DNA of 64,000 nt, from assembly GCF_036186745.1 (NCBI RefSeq), contig NZ_CP108086.1, forward strand, positions 6,820,001 through 6,884,000, in the 5' to 3' direction. The notes under the pieces were generated by a model. It was not told where the DNA came from, searched no databases, and saw only the letters and a list, made by a program, of their open reading frames with translations. The DNA comes from Microbispora hainanensis. GTDB taxonomy: Bacteria; Actinomycetota; Actinomycetes; Streptosporangiales; Streptosporangiaceae. This document shows, in pieces, positions 56,922 to 64,000 of this stretch (its first letter is position 1; the number at the start of each line of letters is the position of its first letter). The translations under genes were made by a program, and so were the position numbers.

Positions 56922-58124
56922 TCAGGAGGCCGAGCCGGCGAGCACCTCCTCCGTGCCGTTCCACTCGACCACCGTTCCGGTGAGGCGCATGTCCCGGCCC
57001 TCGAACGCGATCTTGCCCATAGCTCCGTCGAAGCCCTGGGCGGCCACCGCGTCGAGACCCTTCTTGATGGCGTCGCGCGACGCGCCGCCCGCCTCCTTGA
57101 CGGCCCTGGCCAGCCACCAGACCGAGTCGTAGCCCTCGGCCGCGTAGTTCAGCGGCTCCTCGCCGTACTTCGCCTTGTAGAGCTCGACGAACTTCCGCGA
57201 CGACTCGCCCGGCTGGTCCGGGTGGAAGTCCGTCGGCCAGGCCATCCCGGCGCCGTCCTCGCCGGCCGGCTTGAGGTTCCCCGCACCGGCGGCCGTGTTG
57301 CCGAGGACCGGCCCCTCGAACCCGGCCTGCCGCAGCTGCCGCATCCCCGTCGGGTTCTGCCCGCCGACCAGCAGCAACGCGACCGCGTCCGGCTTGGTCT
57401 TCAGCACCTGGGAGATGGGCGCGGAGAAGTCCTGGGTCGTCATCTGCACGGCCACGCTCGCGGTGACCTTGTATCCGACCTGCTCACCGATCGAAGGCAG
57501 CACCTTCTCGGCGACCTCCTTGAGCGTGGGCAGCGACGTGTTGTAGACGACGCCGAGAGACCTGATGTTCTTGGACTTGATGTAGTCGCCGATCACCGGG
57601 TAGTAGCTCGTCATCGGCGGAGTGGCCCGGAAGGTGTACTCACCGATGACGACGCCTTCGCTGCCCGATTGCGTGTAGATGATCGGCATCTTTCCGCGCT
57701 CGGCGATCGGCGAGGCGGCCGCGGCCTGGTCGCTCGCCACCGGCCCGAGGATCGCGGCGTACTTCTGGTCCTGGATCGCCGCCGTGACCATGCTGGCGGC
57801 GGTCTGCGCCTTGCCCGCCGGGTCGCGGTTCTCCACGACCAGCTTCGTGTCGCCCAGGAACCTCTCGTTGTTGATCTGCTCGACGGCGAGGTCGATGCCC
57901 TTCAGCGTGGACAGGCCGGTGAAGGCGACCGCCCCGGTCTCGTCCTTGATCGCCATGACCGTTATCTCGGACGGCAGCCCGCCGTTCGCCGCCGCGCCGC
58001 CGTTCGCCGCGGCGCCGTCGTCCGCCGTGCCGCCACCGCCGCACGCCGCCAGGATGAGCACGCCGGCGACCGCCAGTGCCGCCGGAACGCCCCGCCGCAA
58101 CGAGGCGCGCCTGGGTCCGCCCAT
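56922..58124 (-). CDS. Liv-type substrate-binding lipoprotein (cassette 2)
   Basis: 400 residues. Lipobox LILAAC, then a Gly/Ala-rich linker and a type I periplasmic binding fold: ITVMAIKDETGAVAFTGLSTLKGIDLAVEQIN, YAAILGPVASDQAAAASPIAE, YAAEGYDSVWWLARAVKEAGG. AGGAGG 4 nt before ATG 58124. Clearly paralogous to the protein at 48620. It presumably supplies ligand to LivHMGF at 53209-56498, skipping over the relic. Confidence 0.92.
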   Translation of the reverse strand: MGGPRRASLRRGVPAALAVAGVLILAACGGGGTADDGAAANGGAAANGGLPSEITVMAIKDETGAVAFTGLSTLKGIDLAVEQINNERFLGDTKLVVENRDPAGKAQTAASMVTAAIQDQKYAAILGPVASDQAAAASPIAERGKMPIIYTQSGSEGVVIGEYTFRATPPMTSYYPVIGDYIKSKNIRSLGVVYNTSLPTLKEVAEKVLPSIGEQVGYKVTASVAVQMTTQDFSAPISQVLKTKPDAVALLLVGGQNPTGMRQLRQAGFEGPVLGNTAAGAGNLKPAGEDGAGMAWPTDFHPDQPGESSRKFVELYKAKYGEEPLNYAAEGYDSVWWLARAVKEAGGASRDAIKKGLDAVAAQGFDGAMGKIAFEGRDMRLTGTVVEWNGTEEVLAGSAS

Positions 58125-58142
58125 CTTTCCTCCTGAAGCTCA

Positions 58143-58172
58143 TGATGGTAATCATGCTTATGATTACCATCA
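58143..58172. promoter_or_regulatory. Perfect palindromic operator, site C
   Basis: TGATGGTAATCAT-GCTT-ATGATTACCATCA: perfect 13-bp arms, 4-nt centre, 18 nt before the binding-protein ATG. It is the longest and most symmetrical of the seven related sites. Confidence 0.8.
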
Positions 58173-58257
58173 GGAACGTTAGAGGGATCTCACGGACGTT
58201 GTCCAGAGTTCACAGTCTGTCAACAGCGAGTTGATGCGCAGGAAAAGCGGAGCCGGC

Positions 58258-59314
58258 TCACAGCGTCCAGCTGTCCCCGCCGCGGATGAGCGCGTTGAGC
58301 GCGGCGTCGTCGCCGGGGGCCTCGTTCCTCGCCGCCTCCATCTGCTCCCGCAGCAGGCGGTCATAGCTCGGCCGCTCCACGGAGCGGAAGACGCCCATCG
58401 GGGTCAGCCGCGGGTCCCGTTCCGGCAGCCGCGACAGCGCGTAGGCGTAGCTGGAGTCCGCGGCGTGCGCGTCGTGCACGACTACCCGGGGGTCGCCGGG
58501 CTCCACCCCCTCCGCCACCATGAGCGTGCCGGTGCCGGGGTCGCGTACGACGGCCTTGTCACCGCCGGCGCCGAAGCGGATCTCCTCGCCGTGCACGAGG
58601 GGGACGATCCACTCCCGGGCGCTCTCGGGCGACTTGAGCAGGTCGAAGGCGCCGTCGTTGAAGATGTTGCAGTTCTGGTAGATCTCGACCAGCGACGCGC
58701 CCTCGTGCTCGGCCGCCGCGCGCAGCACCGACGTCAGGTGCTTGCGGTCGGAGTCGAGGGTCCGCGCGACGAAGGTCGCCTCCGCTCCCAGGGCCAGCGA
58801 GACCGGGTTGAACGGGTTGTCCAGCGAGCCGTACGGCGAGGACTTGGTGATCTTCCCCCGCTCGCTCGTCGGGCTGTACTGCCCCTTGGTGAGCCCGTAG
58901 ATGCGGTTGTTGAACAGCAGGATCGTGAGGTTGACGTTCCGGCGCAGGGCGTGGATGAGGTGGTTGCCGCCGATGGACAGGGCGTCGCCGTCCCCGGTGA
59001 CCACGAATACCGCCAGATCCGGGCGCGAGGTGGACAGGCCGGTGGCGATCGCCGGCGCCCGCCCGTGGATGGAGTGCATGCCGTAGGTGTTCATGTAGTA
59101 CGGAAACCGGGAGGAGCACCCGATGCCCGAGATGAACACGATGTTCTCCCGGGGGACGCCGAGCTCGGGCAGGAAGCCCTGGACGGCCGCGAGGATGGCG
59201 TAGTCACCGCAGCCGGGGCACCAGCGCACCTCCTGGTCGGTCTTGAAGTCCTTGGCCTTCAGCGGCACGTACGGAAGGGCCGGGACGGATCCGGCCGCCC
59301 GCTCCGCGACGGTG

Positions 59315-59322
<8 letters not shown>
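58258..59322 (-). CDS. korB: 2-oxoacid:ferredoxin oxidoreductase beta subunit (KorB)
   Basis: 354 residues. CPGCGDYAIL, GIGCSSRFPYYMNTYGMHSIHGRAPAIATG, and TPP-binding GDGDALSIGGNHLIHALRRNVNLTILLFNNRIYGLTKGQYSPTS. It decarboxylates 2-oxoglutarate or a related 2-oxoacid with KorA, reducing ferredoxin. It overlaps korA by 8 bp. Confidence 0.94.
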
Positions 59323-61156
<1,834 letters not shown>

Positions 61157-61206
61157 GTGCTGATCCCTGTCGGTGAGAAGCTCGGGAAACGACGGGAAAC
61201 GACGGG

Positions 61207-62391
61207 CTACGCCCGGGGAACGCCCAGGCCGGGCACCCATTCGGCCCCCCGCAGGAGAAGCGTGCGGTAGCGCATCGCCTCGGCGAGCGCGCCGAACGCC
61301 ACCACCGCGTGCAGCCGCCCCGCGCCACCGGTGATCGCCGCGAAGCGTTCCTCCTCCGGACCGCCGAGAACGAAGACGACCTCGTCGCCCGGCATGACGC
61401 GGCCGAAGATCTGCAGCCGGGCGCCCGCCTGGTCGGACCAGACGTACGGCAGCGAGTCGAAGGCAGTCGGCGTGCCCGTGATGGTGGCGGCCACCGCCAT
61501 CGCCTGCTCGCCCGCGGCGGTCCAGTGCTCGACGCGCACGGGACCGCCGTACCGCGTGGACCGCCAGCTCGCCACGTCGCCGACGGCGTAGACGTCCTCC
61601 GCCCCGGTCGCGCGCAGCAGGGCGTCACAGCCGACGCCGTCGGTCAGGTCGAGCCCGGCGCCGTCCAGCCAGCCGACCGCGGGCTCGGCGCCGATGCCCG
61701 CGACGACCAGGTCCGCCGCCACGACCGAGCCGTCGTCGAGGACGAGCTCCTCCACCCGAGACGACCCGCGCGCCTCGCGCACGGTGCGGCCCATCCGCAG
61801 CGCCACGCCGAGCGCGCGGTGCCTGGCCGCCATCGCCTCGCCCAGCACCGGGCCCAGGCCGCGCGTCATCAGGGTGGGCGCGGAGTCGACGAGGGTCGTC
61901 TCCAGTCCGAGGGCGCGGGCGGCGCACGCCACCTCCGCACCGATGAAGCCGCCGCCGACGACCGCGACCCGCGGCCCGCCCGCCAGCGCGTCGCGTACGG
62001 CCACCGCGTCGTCGATCGTGCGCAGCACGTGGACGCCGGGCAGCTCGACCGGCGGCGTGCGCGGCGTCGAGCCGGTCGCGGCGACGAGGATGTCGTACGG
62101 CACCGCGTCGCCGCTCCTCAGCCGCACGCGCCTGGCGGCGCGGTCGAGCGCGGTCGCGGGCTCGCCGAGGCGCAGCTCGAGGCCGAGATCCTCCGCCTGC
62201 TCGGCGGTGAGCAGGGTGAGCGCCGCGCTGTCGGTCTTGCCGAGCAGGAAGTCCTTCGACAGCGGGGGCCGGTCGTACGGCAGGTGCGGCTCGGCGCCGA
62301 CCAGCGTGATCCGCCCGTCGAAGCCCTTGCGGCGCAGCGCCTGGGCGGTCCGCACACCGGCGAGGGACGCGCCGACGATGACCAGGTCCAT
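61207..62391 (-). CDS. FAD-dependent ferredoxin reductase (BphA4/PdR-like)
   Basis: 394 residues. FAD loop VIVGASLAGVRTAQALR, PYDRPPLSKDFL, NAD loop VAVVGGGFIGAEVACAARALG, FAD motif DVYAVGDVASW, and a C-terminal reductase domain (VEHWTAAGEQAMAVA). It would pass electrons from NAD(P)H to a ferredoxin, possibly the P450 ferredoxin at 44711 or ferredoxin serving KorAB. Confidence 0.9.
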   Translation of the reverse strand: MDLVIVGASLAGVRTAQALRRKGFDGRITLVGAEPHLPYDRPPLSKDFLLGKTDSAALTLLTAEQAEDLGLELRLGEPATALDRAARRVRLRSGDAVPYDILVAATGSTPRTPPVELPGVHVLRTIDDAVAVRDALAGGPRVAVVGGGFIGAEVACAARALGLETTLVDSAPTLMTRGLGPVLGEAMAARHRALGVALRMGRTVREARGSSRVEELVLDDGSVVAADLVVAGIGAEPAVGWLDGAGLDLTDGVGCDALLRATGAEDVYAVGDVASWRSTRYGGPVRVEHWTAAGEQAMAVAATITGTPTAFDSLPYVWSDQAGARLQIFGRVMPGDEVVFVLGGPEEERFAAITGGAGRLHAVVAFGALAEAMRYRTLLLRGAEWVPGLGVPRA

Positions 62392-62392
62392 C

Positions 62393-63190
62393 TCAGTCCG
62401 CTTCCACGATGCCGAGCAGCCTGGCGAGCGTGCCGCCGAGGATCGCGTCCTCCTCCTGCCGGGTGAGCCCGAGCGCGCGGACCGCCGCGATCTCGGCCGC
62501 CGGGTCGGCCATCGGCCAGTCGGAGCCGAACACCATGCGGTCCGCGCCGTGCGCGGCGACGATGCGCCGCAGCCGGTCCGGGTCGAGGTCGGCCAGCCGC
62601 GGCGGCCAGGAGGTCTCCAGGACGACGCGGGAGCCGACGACCAGCTCCTCGGCCGTGTCGAGCCGGTGGTAGCCGCCGTAGTGGCAGGCGATGAGCGTCA
62701 GGTTCGGGACGCCGTCCGTAAGCGCGCGCAGGTGACGGGGGTGGCCGCGCTCGTTGGACGCCTCGTCGCCGCCCGCGCCCGCGTGGGTGATGACGACGAT
62801 CCCCTCCTCGGCCAGCGCGTGCAGCAGCTCCACGACGGCCGGGTCGCCCAGCGAGAGCTCCTGGAACAGCGGGTGCAGTTTGACGCCGCGGATGCCGTGG
62901 CGCTTGAGCGACGCCAGGTTCTCCTCGATGCTCAGGCCCGGGTGCACTGTGCCGAATGGAATGAACCGCGACCGGTCGACCGACCCGATGAACTCGTTCG
63001 TACGGTCGACGGTACGCGCCAGGTTGGCCACGCCGAGGCACATCGCCATGTCGATGCCGGCGGCGTCCATGGTGCGCCGCAGGCCGTCGAGGGTCCCGTC
63101 GTGCACCGGATCCAGCCCGGCCGGCCGCCCGGCGAGCACCTTCGCCGCGATGTGGTCCGGCCACACGTGGCAGTGGGCATCGATGATCAT
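62393..63190 (-). CDS. Amidohydrolase, ACMSD-type
   Basis: 265 residues, metal-dependent TIM barrel: N-terminal IIDAHCHVW, RGVKLHPLFQEL, VVITHAGAGG, LIACHYGGYHRLDT, and VFGSDWPMADP. The family (amidohydrolase 2) includes decarboxylases such as ACMSD and gamma-resorcylate decarboxylase. It overlaps the acyl-CoA dehydrogenase stop (ATGA) and is 1 bp from the ferredoxin reductase gene. Confidence 0.88.
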   Translation of the reverse strand: MIIDAHCHVWPDHIAAKVLAGRPAGLDPVHDGTLDGLRRTMDAAGIDMAMCLGVANLARTVDRTNEFIGSVDRSRFIPFGTVHPGLSIEENLASLKRHGIRGVKLHPLFQELSLGDPAVVELLHALAEEGIVVITHAGAGGDEASNERGHPRHLRALTDGVPNLTLIACHYGGYHRLDTAEELVVGSRVVLETSWPPRLADLDPDRLRRIVAAHGADRMVFGSDWPMADPAAEIAAVRALGLTRQEEDAILGGTLARLLGIVEAD

Positions 63191-64000
63191 TGCGTGTCCT
63201 TCCGCAGGTGGGGCTTGACCAGCTGCTTGGCGAGCGAGTCGAGGACGACCTCGGTCGCGCCCTCGTAGATCCGCATCGGCCTGGCCTCGCGGTAGAGCCG
63301 CTCGATCAGGCTGCCGCGGACCAGGCCGAACCGGCCCATGACCTGCACGGCGCGGTCGACCACCCGGCCGGCGACCTCCGTCGCGCCCACCTTCGCCATG
63401 GACGACAGGTGCAGGTTGGCCAGCGGGTCGCGGGCGGCGGCCGCGGCGGCGCGGTAGGTCAACGACCGCGCCATCTCGATCTCGACCCAGGACATGGCGA
63501 GCAGGTTCGGCACCGGGCCGAGCCGGGCGAGCGGCACCCCGAACTGGTCGCGTCCCGTGGTGTGCCGCACCGCCTCGTCGAGCGCCGCCTGGGCGAGGCC
63601 GATCGCGGCGCCGGCGACCGAGACGCGAAATGTGGCCAGTGTCGCGAGCGCAAGCGTGAACGCTTTGCCCGGCTCGCCGATCCGGTGGCCGACCGGGACC
63701 CGTACGTGGTCGAAGATCACGTCGCCGAGCACGTGCGGGGCGATGATCTGGTGCGGATGGGCGACGGAGACGCCCGGGGCGCCGGCCGGGACGAGCACCA
63801 TCGAGTAGCCGTCGCCCTCGCGGCCGAGCACGAGGTAGAAGGTCGCGTCGCCGGCGTTGGTGATGAAGGACTTGTGCCCGTCGACCACGATCTCGTCGCC
63901 GGTCGCGGTGATCGTGGTGGTGATCGCCTTGAGGTCGGAGCCGACCTGGGGCTCGGTCAGGGCCAGGGCGCCGATCGCCTCGCACGCCGCGACCGCGGGC
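63187..64000 (-). CDS. Acyl-CoA dehydrogenase (3), N-terminal part beyond window edge
   Basis: 271 residues visible. The cut end reads PAVAACEAIGALALTEPQVGSDLKAIT, so the frame is open through base 64000. VDGHKSFITNAGDATFYLV, QFGVPLARLGPVPNLLAMSWVEIEMA, and the MCAD-type catalytic Glu in RIYEGATEVVLDSLAKQL. Unlike the two other acyl-CoA dehydrogenases here, the classical Glu is present. Confidence 0.93.
   Translation of the reverse strand, partial: PAVAACEAIGALALTEPQVGSDLKAITTTITATGDEIVVDGHKSFITNAGDATFYLVLGREGDGYSMVLVPAGAPGVSVAHPHQIIAPHVLGDVIFDHVRVPVGHRIGEPGKAFTLALATLATFRVSVAGAAIGLAQAALDEAVRHTTGRDQFGVPLARLGPVPNLLAMSWVEIEMARSLTYRAAAAAARDPLANLHLSSMAKVGATEVAGRVVDRAVQVMGRFGLVRGSLIERLYREARPMRIYEGATEVVLDSLAKQLVKPHLRKDTQ

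Noticed and set aside
45899..58124. Insertion sequences mediating the Liv cassette duplication
   Set aside because: No transposase fragment or terminal inverted repeats were seen around the duplicated cassettes or pseudogenes.
38465..58172. KstR/KstR2 (cholesterol regulon) operators
   Set aside because: The recurrent motif ATGGTAATCAT does not match the KstR or KstR2 consensus patterns I know, so I do not assign the region to a KstR regulon.

Overview
The window is high-GC DNA (about 70% by eye) with frequent GTG starts, ATGA/GTGA start-stop overlaps and actinobacterial hallmark genes: an acyl-CoA carboxylase epsilon subunit, an EtfD-type ETF oxidoreductase, KorAB, and a cysteine leader peptide. 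It is a chromosomal segment of a filamentous-type actinomycete. Streptosporangiales is my guess, from general impression only. No tRNA, rRNA, CRISPR array, integrase or transposase was seen.

Region 1 (0.5-14.1 kb) is a sulfur-flavoured block. A leaderless cysteine leader peptide and a strong hairpin precede a flavin reductase / FMN reductase / xi-class GST run. Next come a LanC-like protein with a molybdopterin sulfite oxidase, and then a split YeiH-type putative sulfate/sulfite exporter. After that lies an unusual six-gene cassette: a GntR/UTRA regulator, an AprB-like 2x[4Fe-4S] ferredoxin, a NitT/TauT-type ABC transporter whose binding lipoprotein ends in a NosL-like domain, and an AprA-like flavoprotein fused to HEAT repeats. 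A similar CCTACC(A/T)GG box sits about 28 nt before both the GntR gene and the LanC/YeiH divergent promoter.

Region 2 (14.2-17.5 kb) holds a TetR regulator, a perfect palindromic operator, a GH3 glycosidase and a decayed ricin-type lectin fragment.

Region 3 (17.5-29.2 kb) is a single minus-strand operon: pccB, accE, pccA, mutA, mutB, etfD, thiolase. It converts propionyl-CoA to succinyl-CoA and couples acyl-CoA oxidation to the membrane. A divergent TetR gene faces it across an inverted repeat.

Region 4 (29.3-64 kb) is a large acyl-CoA catabolic region. The minus-strand operon at 29.4-38.4 kb encodes a CoA-transferase, aldehyde dehydrogenase, MaoC hydratase, HpcH/CitE-type lyase, two acyl-CoA dehydrogenases, an acyl-CoA ligase and an SDR. 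Opposite it run a steroid-type thiolase, an SDR, an enoyl-CoA hydratase and an LLM monooxygenase. P450/ferredoxin and MenB-like hydratase genes follow. Two paralogous branched-chain-amino-acid-type (Liv) ABC cassettes flank a decayed stretch containing an internally deleted SDR, a fragmented KstD-like FAD dehydrogenase and an MftE-like protein that has lost most metal ligands. The right end has KorAB, a ferredoxin reductase, an ACMSD-type amidohydrolase and a partial acyl-CoA dehydrogenase. Seven AT-rich operator-like sites related to ATGGTAATCAT lie at the promoters of this region and not elsewhere in the window, which points to one regulon controlled from outside the window. The substrate cannot be read directly; a steroid, terpenoid or other alicyclic acid is plausible.
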